Assembly (NCBI GenBank): GCA_038534135.1
Contig: JBCAXJ010000006.1
Span: forward strand, 1-64,000
Length of the DNA: 64,000 nucleotides
Source of the DNA: Thermohalobaculum sp038534135
Lineage (GTDB): Bacteria; Pseudomonadota; Alphaproteobacteria; Rhodobacterales; Rhodobacteraceae
Direction: 5' to 3'
A program made the translations under genes and the position numbers. Shown here piece after piece: positions 25,701 to 33,986 of this stretch. Under the pieces are notes generated by a model. The model made no database searches, was not told the origin of the DNA, and saw nothing but the letters and a program-made list of their open reading frames with translations. Each line of letters opens with the position of its first letter. Position 1 is the stretch's first letter.

Positions 25701-25714
25701 TTGCGTTAAGTCAA
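25701..25714. promoter_or_regulatory. Fnr-like palindrome (distal)
   Basis: TTGCG-TTAA-GTCAA has the 5-4-5 spacing of Fnr/Dnr boxes. It matches TTGA/TCAA half-sites at most positions. It lies in the divergent region between the Crp/Fnr regulator and the multihaem cytochrome, so autoregulation is plausible. Confidence 0.5.
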
Positions 25715-25757
25715 AGCCCGGCAAGTTCAAGTCACCTCACAGAAAGTTTCGCAAAAA

Positions 25758-25771
25758 CTGACTCAAGTCAG
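25758..25771. promoter_or_regulatory. Fnr-like palindrome (proximal to the cytochrome gene)
   Basis: CTGAC-TCAA-GTCAG is a perfect 5-4-5 inverted repeat about 90 bases ahead of the multihaem cytochrome ATG. Spacing and TGA/TCA cores fit Fnr/Dnr family binding. The adjacent Crp/Fnr gene is the natural candidate regulator. Confidence 0.55.
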
Positions 25772-25859
25772 GGCGGCACCGCCAAAAAGCCTGCACCTTT
25801 ACCGCATCGCGGAAATGCGCGCGTTTCTGATTGCGCGGCACTGCAACGGAGGGGAGCCC

Positions 25860-28184
25860 ATGGCGTTCCGGTACGGAGTAGCAGCAGCATCCTTGATCAG
25901 CGGATTGGTATTCGGCGCGTCCGCGCTGGCCGAGGACGGCTGCATCGGATGCCACAACGGCATCGAGCAATTCGTCGACGGCGCGATGCACGATGCGATC
26001 TTGGCAATCGGCGAAGAATACAACGACCCGTCGGGCTGCGTGACCTGCCATGGCGGCGATCCGACCGCGACCGATGCGGCAGCAGCGCACACCGGTTCTC
26101 CCGCAGGGTTGATGGAGGCCGGAGGCCCACATGTGTTCTATCCCGACCCCGGTGCGCTGTGGATCGCTGACAAGTCCTGCGGGCAGTGCCATGACGGCTA
26201 TGCGTCCCGTCTGGCCAAATCACTGATGAACACCGAGGCCGGGAAACTTCAGGGCAACCTCTGGTCCTGGGGCGTGCAGGAGGACATGAAGGTCGTCTGG
26301 GGCAACTATGATCTGGTCGACGAGGACGGACCGGAACCCGCCATCGGGACCGACGCCTACATCGAATACATGACCGACTACATCGCGGCGCACCCCGACC
26401 AGATGCCGTCCGAGATGAAGCAGGTGCCCGAAGTCGACGTCGATGCAATCGCCGAGCACCCGAATATGGCGGGTATCACCTATTCGCGGCAGCAGTGTCA
26501 GCGCTGCCATGTCGGCGTCACGGGCCGTGAGAAGCGCGGCGACTTCCGAGGTGCCGGGTGTTCGAGCTGCCATGTGCCGTACTCGAATGACGGCTTCTAC
26601 GAAGGCGGCGACCCGACAATCTCGAAGGAACAGCCCGGCAAGTTGATGCTGCACCGGATGCAGGGGTCGCGGAAATCCAAGGTCTCTCACAACGGTCTGG
26701 AGTACTCCGGCATCCCGAACGAGACCTGTTCGTCCTGTCACAATCGCGGCAAGCGGATCGGCGTCAGCTACCAGGGCATTATGGAATTCCCGTACGGCTC
26801 GCCATATGGGCCAAAGGGCGAAAAGCAGCCCAAGCTGCACACCAAGAAGTACCTGTTCATCAAGGATGACCTGCACCATCAGGTCGAATCACGTCCGGGC
26901 AATCCGGAAGGCGGCATGCTCTGCCAGGACTGCCACACGACCGTCGACATGCACGGCGATGGAAACCTGCCGGGCACGACGCTGGCTCAGGTCGAAATCG
27001 AGTGCGAGGATTGCCACGGCACAGTCGCCAGCTTCCCGTGGGAGCTGCCGCTGGGCTATGCCGAAGAGCACGACAAGGATATCGGCGATATCGCGCGTGG
27101 CCTTGGCGACGATCTGCTGGCCGAGCAATACATGGCCGAGGTCTACGAAGCCGAAGACGGCTATCTGTTGTCGACCCGAGGCAACCCGCTGGGCAATGTC
27201 GTCAAGCGTGGGTCCGAGGTGATCATGCACTCGGCCTCGGGCAATGACTTCAAGGTCCCGGTCCTGAAGCAGATCGCGCTGGACGGCACCTGGAAGAACC
27301 AGAACGCCAAGGTCGCCATGGGCAGTATCAATACGCACATGGACAACATGGAGTGTTACGCCTGCCACGCCGACTGGGCACCGCAGTGCTATGGTTGCCA
27401 CATCACGGTCGACTACTCCGAAGGCAAGACCGATGTGGATTGGATCAAGAACGCCAACTCTGTCGGCGAAAATGGCCTGACCGAGGACAACAAACTTGGG
27501 ACAAACGGCCTGACGTCTGCGGGCAAGGTGTCCGAGACCCGGTCTTACCTGCGGTGGGAAGAGCCTATCCTGGGTATCAATGGCGAAGGCCGAGTGAGCC
27601 CACTGATGCCGGGATGCCAGGTCATCACGACGGTCATCGACAAGGACGGCAATACCGTCGCTCACAACGAGACATGGATGACCCCGGATGCCGGTGGCAC
27701 GAAAGGACTGGACCACGCCGCCGTGCAGCCACACACGGCCGGTCGCAAGGCCCGTACCTGCGAAAGTTGCCACAACAATCCGAAAACCTTGGGTTATGGC
27801 ATCTCCGATGGCGTCTACAACTTGAAGAACTCGACGGGCTTCACGGTCGATCTCGAGACAGCGCAGGGCGAAATTATTCCGAGCAGGACACAGCTCCAAT
27901 CCCAGCCAGTGCCCAGCCTGGACCACGATCTCAGCCAGATCGTCACCCGCGATGGCAAGCAGTTGGTCACAGTCGGCTCGCACTGGCCGTTGACGGGTCC
28001 GCTGCCGACCGAGACGCGCAACAAGATGGAGCGCACGGGCCTGTGCATGGGCTGCCACCAGAACATGACAAACGAGGAGATCTGGAACGCCGTCAACAAC
28101 CCGCGCTTCGCCACCAACGAAGAGCACCAGGCGGTGATGGATCAAGCAATCCACTCGCTGGCCAAGGACAAGGCGGATGAATGA
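25860..28184 (+). CDS. Periplasmic dodecahaem (12 CXXCH) c-type cytochrome
   Basis: This 774-residue protein has a Sec signal (residues 1-24, ending GASALA) and twelve CXXCH haem motifs: CIGCH, CVTCH, CGQCH, CQRCH, CSSCH twice, CQDCH, CEDCH, CYACH, CYGCH, CESCH and CMGCH. No NrfA-type CXXCK and no CX15CH is present. No membrane anchor follows the signal. The ATG at 25860 has GGAGGGG upstream. The 'SCHNRGKRIG...MLCQDCHT' arrangement recalls large multihaem cytochromes of metal- and sulfur-reducing bacteria (from memory). It probably conducts or stores electrons in the periplasm, or reduces an unidentified substrate. It is followed by a small secreted protein and has a divergent Crp/Fnr regulator. 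Confidence 0.92.
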   Translation: MAFRYGVAAASLISGLVFGASALAEDGCIGCHNGIEQFVDGAMHDAILAIGEEYNDPSGCVTCHGGDPTATDAAAAHTGSPAGLMEAGGPHVFYPDPGALWIADKSCGQCHDGYASRLAKSLMNTEAGKLQGNLWSWGVQEDMKVVWGNYDLVDEDGPEPAIGTDAYIEYMTDYIAAHPDQMPSEMKQVPEVDVDAIAEHPNMAGITYSRQQCQRCHVGVTGREKRGDFRGAGCSSCHVPYSNDGFYEGGDPTISKEQPGKLMLHRMQGSRKSKVSHNGLEYSGIPNETCSSCHNRGKRIGVSYQGIMEFPYGSPYGPKGEKQPKLHTKKYLFIKDDLHHQVESRPGNPEGGMLCQDCHTTVDMHGDGNLPGTTLAQVEIECEDCHGTVASFPWELPLGYAEEHDKDIGDIARGLGDDLLAEQYMAEVYEAEDGYLLSTRGNPLGNVVKRGSEVIMHSASGNDFKVPVLKQIALDGTWKNQNAKVAMGSINTHMDNMECYACHADWAPQCYGCHITVDYSEGKTDVDWIKNANSVGENGLTEDNKLGTNGLTSAGKVSETRSYLRWEEPILGINGEGRVSPLMPGCQVITTVIDKDGNTVAHNETWMTPDAGGTKGLDHAAVQPHTAGRKARTCESCHNNPKTLGYGISDGVYNLKNSTGFTVDLETAQGEIIPSRTQLQSQPVPSLDHDLSQIVTRDGKQLVTVGSHWPLTGPLPTETRNKMERTGLCMGCHQNMTNEEIWNAVNNPRFATNEEHQAVMDQAIHSLAKDKADE

Positions 28185-28239
28185 TGCGAACGAGGGCCGT
28201 GTCCGCGCGACCCTCGCCAACCAGACGACGGAGAGAGCT

Positions 28240-28620
28240 ATGAAATGCGCTTCGATCATCCTGACAGCCGCCACACTCGCATTGGGAGTGCACGCGGCGG
28301 CCCGGGCCGACAGTTTCACCGGAGCAGATTACAAGGCGGGTGAGTTGCTCTCGCCCTGCCAGGAATCAGACAATGACGCGCGCTGGGGGGAAGCCGCCGA
28401 GACCGAGTGCGAACAATACCTGATCGGCTTCGCTGACGCGATGATGGAGGTCGGCCAGATCGGTCCCGAAACCGGGATCTGTCCGCCGCGCCTGAACACC
28501 GCTGACGAGATCCGCTGGGCGTTCATGCGCTGGGTGCACGAGGATTATTCCGCGCGCTTGAAGCTGCCCGCCGCCGACGCGGTGCTGGCGACATTGAAGG
28601 CCTCGTTTCCCTGTGAATGA
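28240..28620 (+). CDS. Small secreted protein, Rap1a/Tai-like
   Basis: This 126-residue protein has a signal peptide (about residues 1-21) and a body with paired cysteines, from 'LLSPCQESD' and 'AETECEQYLIGFADAM' to the terminal 'FPCE'. That Cys-G-aromatic pattern resembles the Rap1a/Tai domain, named for type VI immunity proteins but also common in proteins of unknown role. The ATG at 28240 follows GGAGAGAG. It lies 55 bases after the multihaem cytochrome on the same strand, so it is probably co-transcribed. No toxin is nearby, so an accessory role for the cytochrome is more likely than immunity. Confidence 0.65.
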   Translation: MKCASIILTAATLALGVHAAARADSFTGADYKAGELLSPCQESDNDARWGEAAETECEQYLIGFADAMMEVGQIGPETGICPPRLNTADEIRWAFMRWVHEDYSARLKLPAADAVLATLKASFPCE

Positions 28621-28633
28621 CCCCAAAGGGGTC
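28619..28633. terminator. Hairpin at the end of the cytochrome operon
   Basis: GACCCC-AAA-GGGGTC is a perfect 6-bp stem with a 3-base loop overlapping the stop codon of the small secreted protein. There is no T-run after it. It may be a weak terminator or 3' stabiliser. Confidence 0.4.
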
Positions 28634-28702
28634 TGATGCAGCTGCCTTGATCTGAGGGATCGCGCTGGCCCGCCGCAGCGGTCGAGGCAGACCTGATTTG
28701 CA

Positions 28703-29659
28703 TCAAGCGCGTGCGAAGACCGCATCCACCGCGATCGGACCATCCGCGCTGACCTGTCCTTGGTCGTAAAGACCGATCAGACTTGCCAGTACATTGCGCT
28801 GTGCTGCGCCATGCAGCGCAGGATCGACATCCGTGTAAATCTCGCTGGTCAATGTCGCCGCGTCCTTCGCACCCGAGGACAGCGCCGACAGGATCTGCTC
28901 TAGCCGCTTCTGTCGATGAGCGCGCTGATAGGCCAGCATACCGTGCGGGTCTTCGACAGCATGGCCGTGACCGGGAAGATACAGCGTGTCGTCTGTGCGT
29001 TCTGAGAGGCGTTCTAGCGACGACATGAAGGCCGCCATGTCTCCATCCGGAGGTGAGACCAGAGTGGTCGCGAAGCCCATCACCAGATCACCGGTGAAAA
29101 CGATGCCGGTTCCCTGAAGCTCGAGGCTGATATGATTCGACATGTGTCCGGGCGTATAAAGAGCCGTCAGCGTCCAGTCGCCGCCCAAGACGCTGTCCCC
29201 GTCCGCGAGGTTTCGATCCGGCGCAAAATCGAAATCGCCGCCCTCGCCGCCGCCAATCTCTGCCCCTGTGTCGATCAATGCCTGCATGGTCGGTGTGATC
29301 CCTGCCCCGTGCGCGCCCCAGGCCCAAACCGGCGCTCCTGTCCGCTCGGACAGCACGCGCGCGCCGGGGGAATGGTCGCGATGGCTGTGGGTCACGATGA
29401 TGTCGGTGATCTTCTCATCGGGTGTCAGTGCCGCCATGATCGCGTCGAGATGCGCCGAACCCTCCGGACCGGGATCGATTAGCGCGAGATCGCCTTGGCC
29501 GACCAGATAACTCTGTGTGCCCGTGAACGTGTAAGCCGACGGGTTGGGGCATGTGATCCGTCGCACGCCCGGGGCGACGTGCACCGGCGCACCGTACTCG
29601 ACCACCGGATCCTTGTTGAAGGGATCATCCATCTCGTGCTCCTGTGGCTTGTCAGCCAT
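28703..29659 (-). CDS. Metallo-beta-lactamase-fold hydrolase (LACTB2/glyoxalase II type)
   Basis: This 318-residue protein has a full binuclear zinc site: THSHRDHSPG (HxHxDH), then 'YTPGHMSNHISLEL' and 'FTGDLVMGF', and 'YLPGHGHAVEDP'. A C-terminal winged-helix-like domain (about 245-310, LEQILSALSSG) is typical of LACTB2-like enzymes. The family hydrolyses thioesters, lactones or RNA; the substrate here is not known. It faces away from the kinase gene, 26 bases apart. Confidence 0.88.
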   Translation of the reverse strand: MADKPQEHEMDDPFNKDPVVEYGAPVHVAPGVRRITCPNPSAYTFTGTQSYLVGQGDLALIDPGPEGSAHLDAIMAALTPDEKITDIIVTHSHRDHSPGARVLSERTGAPVWAWGAHGAGITPTMQALIDTGAEIGGGEGGDFDFAPDRNLADGDSVLGGDWTLTALYTPGHMSNHISLELQGTGIVFTGDLVMGFATTLVSPPDGDMAAFMSSLERLSERTDDTLYLPGHGHAVEDPHGMLAYQRAHRQKRLEQILSALSSGAKDAATLTSEIYTDVDPALHGAAQRNVLASLIGLYDQGQVSADGPIAVDAVFARA

Positions 29660-29685
29660 CTCCCTGCCCCATAAGCCTTGCCTTC

Positions 29686-31026
29686 ATGGACAGGCTGACC
29701 ACCAATCTCAAGCGCTACCTGCCGAACAGTCTGTTCGGCCGGGCGCTGATGATCCTGGTGCTGCCGATCATCCTTTTGCAGGCCGTGGTCGCACTGGTGT
29801 TCATCCAGCGTCACTATGACGGCGTGACGGCCCAGATGGCGAGTTCGATCGCACGCGAGATCAACTATGCTATCGACATCGTCGATCAGGCCGAGGATGC
29901 CGACGACGCGCGGCGTCTGATGGACCAACTGAGCGCTCCGCTTGGCTTGGAACTGGGGCTTAGTGAGGGCGAAACGGTCGCCCCATCGGCCTTGCGTGAA
30001 TTCTATGACGTGACGGGCGGGGTGATTGTGGAGACGCTGCGCGACGAGGTTTCCCAACCCGTCGCACTGGACATGGTGAGTTTCGAAAAGCTGGTCGATG
30101 TCAGGGCCGCGACATCGAAGGGTGTGTTGCGCATCCTGATCCCGCGCCGCCGGATGAACGCTGCCAACCCGCACCTGCTGCTTGTCTGGATGAGCGCGAC
30201 GGCGATCTTGCTGACCGGGATCGCAATTGTCTTCTTGCGCAACCAGATCCGCCCGATCCGCGAGTTGGCCAAGACCGCTGCGGCCTTTGGACGAGGACGC
30301 TCGACGCCTTTTCGGCCTGCGGGCGCCGAGGAAGTCCGCCGCGCCGGTGCGGCCTTCCTGGACATGCGCAACCGGATCGAACGTCATGTCGATCAACGCA
30401 CCAACATGCTGTCTGGCGTCAGCCACGATCTCAAGACACCCTTGACGCGGATGAAGCTGGCCTTGGCGGTCTCGGACGACACGCTGGAGACACGCGAACT
30501 GTCACGCGATGTCAGCGAAATGGAGCATATGCTGGCTGGCTTCCTGGCGTTTGCGCGCGGCGAAGGTGGCGAGGCTTCTGCACCCACCTCACCGATCGAG
30601 TTGGCCGAGGAGGTCGCCCATGATGCTCGACGTCGCAATGCTCAGGTGTCGGTCTTCGCGCAATTGGACACGCCCGAGAACCCGGTGCTGGAGATGCGCC
30701 GCCACGCCGTGAAGCGCGCGCTCGCCAATCTGGTCGATAACGCCGTGCTCTATGGCGAGCGGGCTGCGATCTCGGTCCGGCTGACCCGCAAGTTCGCCGA
30801 GTTCATTGTCGAGGATGACGGCCCCGGCATTCCGGCCGACCAGCGCGAGGAGGTGTTGAAACCTTTCACCCGTTTGGACGCCGCGCGCAATCAGAACGAG
30901 ACCCCCGGGACGGGCCTGGGGCTGTCAATCGCGCTGGATATTGCGCGTAGCCACGGCGGGTCACTCCAGTTCGACGACAGTCAACGGCTGGGCGGATTGC
31001 GCGTCACTCTGTTGCTGCCGCGCTAG
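29686..31026 (+). CDS. EnvZ-like sensor histidine kinase
   Basis: This 446-residue inner-membrane kinase has two membrane helices (about 18-42 and 165-187) around a periplasmic sensor of about 120 residues. A HAMP follows, then the dimer/phosphoacceptor motif SGVSHDLKTPLTR with His247, the N box 'NLVDNAVLYGE', G1 'EDDGPGIP' and G2 'GTGLGLSI'. The H-box matches the EnvZ subgroup, whose partner is an OmpR-type regulator. No response regulator gene is adjacent, so it is an orphan in this window. The ATG at 29686 is chosen because the longer frame lacks a plausible N-terminus. Confidence 0.9.
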   Translation: MDRLTTNLKRYLPNSLFGRALMILVLPIILLQAVVALVFIQRHYDGVTAQMASSIAREINYAIDIVDQAEDADDARRLMDQLSAPLGLELGLSEGETVAPSALREFYDVTGGVIVETLRDEVSQPVALDMVSFEKLVDVRAATSKGVLRILIPRRRMNAANPHLLLVWMSATAILLTGIAIVFLRNQIRPIRELAKTAAAFGRGRSTPFRPAGAEEVRRAGAAFLDMRNRIERHVDQRTNMLSGVSHDLKTPLTRMKLALAVSDDTLETRELSRDVSEMEHMLAGFLAFARGEGGEASAPTSPIELAEEVAHDARRRNAQVSVFAQLDTPENPVLEMRRHAVKRALANLVDNAVLYGERAAISVRLTRKFAEFIVEDDGPGIPADQREEVLKPFTRLDAARNQNETPGTGLGLSIALDIARSHGGSLQFDDSQRLGGLRVTLLLPR

Positions 31027-31033
31027 GCGCACG

Positions 31034-32743
31034 TCAGACAAAGATGAAATCGTCGGCGGTCAGGTCCGATACAAGCAACGCGCGGGCCGAGTCCGAGACC
31101 CAGACGGTCTCGTCTTCATGCGACACCAGGATCTGACCGGGTCTGCGTTCGACAAGCGATAGATCAGAGAAATTCGTCGCGCCCCAGGCAGAGACATCGA
31201 TCTTGTCGGAATTGTCCTGGTAGTCCTTGATCGAATCGACCTCGCCGTCTGCCGCGAGGACGAACTGATCGCCCCCGCCGCGCCCGAACATCGTGTCGCG
31301 TCCCGCACCGTCGTGGATTTCTTCCGCTGCGATCGTGCCGATCAAGCGGTCGTCGCCAGAGGTGCCCGTCACAACCGGCAGCGGCGCGTTCGGATCTGTA
31401 AAAACGAAATCGTCAGTAGCGAAGTCAGCCGCCTCAAGCGTGCGGTTTGTGTCCGCAACGACGATCGTCTCGTCGCCGAACGAGATGACAACCCGGCCTG
31501 GTCGGTGATCCAAGATTGTGAGCTCGACGAAGGAAAAGACGCTCCATTCGGACACGTCGATGATGTCGGCGCCATCCTCGAAATCGACGATGACGTCGTG
31601 TTTGCTGTCGGCGGACATGCGGAACGTGTCGGCCCCGGCCCCGCCTGTCATGCGGTCAAGTCCAAGACCATCTATGAACACGTCGTTGCCCGCACCGCCG
31701 TCAAGGACATCGCGCCCCTGGCCTGCGATCAGAGTATCGTCGCCGTCGCCGCCATACAGGACATCGGTCCCGATCCCGCCGTCCAGCGAGTCTGCGCCGT
31801 CACCACCGTCCAAGGTGTCAAACCCGTGTCCGCCCAACAGCACGTCGTCACCGGCACCACCCACAAGGTCGTCATCGCCACCGTTACCATCCAGTGTGTC
31901 GGCATTGACACCGCCGATGATGTCTTCATTCAGCGACGTCCCCTCGACACTTGTATGCGCGCTGCCGAGCGTCTGCCCGGACACCAGAGTCGCCCGCGCG
32001 AAATCGTCGGCATTCAATCCAGCAGCGTCGATGGTGGCACCAAGTTCCGTGTAAATATCGCCCAACGGTTCGAAGCCTGTCGAGTGCAGCCCGCCGACAT
32101 ATTGAATGTCCAGGCTGACGATCCCGGCCAGATACGTCTCCTGCACTCCATCCCCGTCCACGTCATTCGTCAGCCACGTGCCCGAGCCGCTCTGCCCGGA
32201 GTAGACCTGCATCCCGATGTTCGACGTAAGAACGGTCATGTCGCCGTTGCCAGTTGGCACGGTCAGATGTGAGTTGGTCGTGAGCGTCCCGGTCACTTCG
32301 ACCATGGTGGATCCATCGAAACCGCCATCGACCGGAAAGCCATAGGTCGTCAGCGTTCCGCTTGCCTCGTTGGGGTCCGCATAGATGATCATCGGGATCG
32401 AGACATCGGTCGCATCGGCGCTCAGGACTGATGAGATGTCCGATCCACCGTCCGTGCCCCATCCGTGGTTTGTAAACGTATCGGAAAAATCGGGTCCGGC
32501 AATCGTGTGGGTCAGTGGTGCCGCAAGGCCCTCACCGGTCGTGAGCCGATAATCATCAGCCGAACGCGGGGCATCCGGGTTCACGAACTGGAAAAAGACA
32601 TGCCCGGCACTGAGGTAGAGACCGCCGCCAATGTGGACGAGTGTACCGTCCTGGTCCGAGGTCGTCCCATTGCGCGTCCGGTCAACTGACGCGGTCGCAA
32701 GCGCACGTGCGTCCGTCGTGTTCGTATCGACAGGCGTTGCCAT
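31034..32743 (-). CDS. Secreted trypsin-like serine protease with RTX C-terminus
   Basis: This 569-residue protein has an N-terminal chymotrypsin/V8-type protease domain with a readable triad: His48 (SAGHV), Asp102 (GSDISS) and Ser185 (GQSGSG). Residues 290-400 are RTX Ca-binding repeats (GGAGDDVLLGG and the like). The rest is a double beta module with 'DSKHDVIVDFEDGADIIDVS' and a near copy near the C-terminus, similar to the M10 serralysin end. There is no Sec signal, so export by a type I system is expected. It is convergent with the kinase gene (7 bases apart). Confidence 0.85.
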   Translation of the reverse strand: MATPVDTNTTDARALATASVDRTRNGTTSDQDGTLVHIGGGLYLSAGHVFFQFVNPDAPRSADDYRLTTGEGLAAPLTHTIAGPDFSDTFTNHGWGTDGGSDISSVLSADATDVSIPMIIYADPNEASGTLTTYGFPVDGGFDGSTMVEVTGTLTTNSHLTVPTGNGDMTVLTSNIGMQVYSGQSGSGTWLTNDVDGDGVQETYLAGIVSLDIQYVGGLHSTGFEPLGDIYTELGATIDAAGLNADDFARATLVSGQTLGSAHTSVEGTSLNEDIIGGVNADTLDGNGGDDDLVGGAGDDVLLGGHGFDTLDGGDGADSLDGGIGTDVLYGGDGDDTLIAGQGRDVLDGGAGNDVFIDGLGLDRMTGGAGADTFRMSADSKHDVIVDFEDGADIIDVSEWSVFSFVELTILDHRPGRVVISFGDETIVVADTNRTLEAADFATDDFVFTDPNAPLPVVTGTSGDDRLIGTIAAEEIHDGAGRDTMFGRGGGDQFVLAADGEVDSIKDYQDNSDKIDVSAWGATNFSDLSLVERRPGQILVSHEDETVWVSDSARALLVSDLTADDFIFV

Positions 32744-32874
32744 ACAAGTCCTCGATCGTCCTTTGGCGTGGACAAAACCTTTAACAGCACATTTTTGACA
32801 AACTTTGAACGAATGCGGTTAATCGCAAATCTCTTAAAAATCGTCGGAACTGATCGAGAGTACGGCGAGGCGTC

Positions 32875-33219
32875 TCAACTCATCCGCGCACCATTTGGAA
32901 CCGGATGTTCCAGCGACAGCAGGACGACCCGGCCAGCATCGTCATGGGCGCCGAGTGTCAGAACATCGGACATGAACGGACCGATCTGGCGCTGCGGAAA
33001 GTTCACCACGGCCATCACCTGACGGCCAATCATCTGCTCGCGCGTGTAGTGTTCGGTGATCTGGGCCGAGGTCTTCTTGACACCGATTTCATCGCCGAAA
33101 TCGATCCAAAGTTTCATCGCTGGTTTGCGCGCCTCCGGAAACGGTTGCGCGTCGGTGACGGTCCCGGCGCGGATATCAACTTTCAGGAAATCGTCGAAAC
33201 TGATCTGGTTGCTCATCAT
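32875..33219 (-). CDS. csaA: CsaA-type tRNA-binding/chaperone protein
   Basis: This 114-residue OB-fold protein of the EMAP/Trbp111 type carries 'FLKVDIRAGTV' and 'MAVVNFPQRQIGPFMSDVL', which match CsaA. CsaA binds tRNA as a dimer and has chaperone-like effects on protein export. Two Met codons lie at the start; the second (33216) is equally possible. It is preceded, beyond a terminator, by the phasin gene on the same strand. Confidence 0.88.
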   Translation of the reverse strand: MMSNQISFDDFLKVDIRAGTVTDAQPFPEARKPAMKLWIDFGDEIGVKKTSAQITEHYTREQMIGRQVMAVVNFPQRQIGPFMSDVLTLGAHDDAGRVVLLSLEHPVPNGARMS

Positions 33220-33271
33220 AGGCCCTCCCGCGGCGCGATGGCCTAGTCCGGACCGGGTGATCAGGCAACAG

Positions 33272-33301
33272 AAAACCGCCCGCGAGGGAGGACGCGGACG
33301 G
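33272..33301 (-). terminator. Intrinsic terminator after the phasin gene
   Basis: Read on the minus strand, CCGTCCGCG and CGCGGGCGG form a 9-bp stem (one G-T pair) with an 8-base loop, followed by TTTT. It lies 54 bases past the phasin stop and before csaA, so it separates the two transcripts. Confidence 0.75.
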
Positions 33302-33354
33302 TCTCATGAGGCGACGGATGGGAGATACCCGTCGCCCAAGGGGTCAAGTCTTGG

Positions 33355-33840
33355 TCAGTTCGACAGCTTACCGGCCGCGTCCTTCATTTCGGCGAAGGCT
33401 TCCTCGGCGCGTGCCTTGAGGATCTCAAATGCACCGCTGTTCGTGGTGTTGGCCATTTCGGTGACTTCCTGGAGGTCCGCCATGGCTTTTTCCATGGTGG
33501 TCTTCAGCGTCTCGTAGTTCGCCTGAGCAGTCTCGACGGACATCGACTGTCCCTGAAGGGCGTTGATCCGGTCCTTCGTCTGGGCGATTGCGGCCTCGAA
33601 CATTTCGGTCTGGCGCTTGGCGATCGCGGCGTAGCCCGAATAGGCTGCCTTGTTCGCTTCTACGAATGCCGCGACGTTCTTCTTCTGGGCCTCCTGGAAG
33701 GCGCCCATGTTGAATGCCGGAAACTCAGGCATCTTGTCGAAGCCTGGCATCGCATCAAAACCCGGAATTTTGTCGAAGCCCGGAACCTTCATTGCGTCTG
33801 TCATTGCATTGAAGTCAAAGAACGGAAACTTGTCCATCAT
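33355..33840 (-). CDS. Phasin (PHA granule-associated protein)
   Basis: This 161-residue, all-helical protein matches the phasin family: 'NVAAFVEANKAAYSGYAAIAKRQTEMFE' heptads and a C-terminal amphipathic helix. Phasins coat polyhydroxyalkanoate granules. The N-terminal 45 residues contain a repeated PGFDK/PGFDA unit (four near copies). It has its own intrinsic terminator and an upstream inverted repeat that looks like a regulator site, so it is likely an independent, tightly regulated transcript. AGGAG precedes the ATG. Confidence 0.92.
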   Translation of the reverse strand: MMDKFPFFDFNAMTDAMKVPGFDKIPGFDAMPGFDKMPEFPAFNMGAFQEAQKKNVAAFVEANKAAYSGYAAIAKRQTEMFEAAIAQTKDRINALQGQSMSVETAQANYETLKTTMEKAMADLQEVTEMANTTNSGAFEILKARAEEAFAEMKDAAGKLSN

Positions 33841-33900
33841 CGGTTTGCTCCTGAGTTCGGGGCTTGTCGGTATGACCTACCCATATCGTCTGAAACCAAT

Positions 33901-33950
33901 ATTGTGCGCCGCAGCAAGATTTGCAAGCAATTTTTTGTGCGGCGCACAAT
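33901..33950. promoter_or_regulatory. Inverted repeat operator ahead of the phasin gene (PhaR candidate)
   Basis: ATTGTGCGCCGCA (33901-33913) is repeated exactly in reverse as TGCGGCGCACAAT (33938-33950), 24 bases apart. Each arm also contains a small palindrome TGCG-n-CGCA, and the spacer holds further TGC/GCA motifs. PhaR, the usual phasin repressor, binds TGC-rich sites in related bacteria. The repeat sits 61-110 bases upstream of the phasin ATG. Confidence 0.6.
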
Positions 33951-33986
33951 TCTCACTTATCCCTTTGTTTCAAGGGATTTTTTGGC

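Noticed and set aside
26889..28319. Minus-strand open frame of about 475 codons opposite the multihaem cytochrome
   Set aside because: The plus-strand frame has a signal peptide and twelve haem motifs; the antisense frame only reflects GC-rich codon use.
28240..28620. Type VI secretion immunity protein
   Set aside because: The Rap1a/Tai-like pattern is present, but there is no effector, Hcp, VgrG or other type VI gene in the window.
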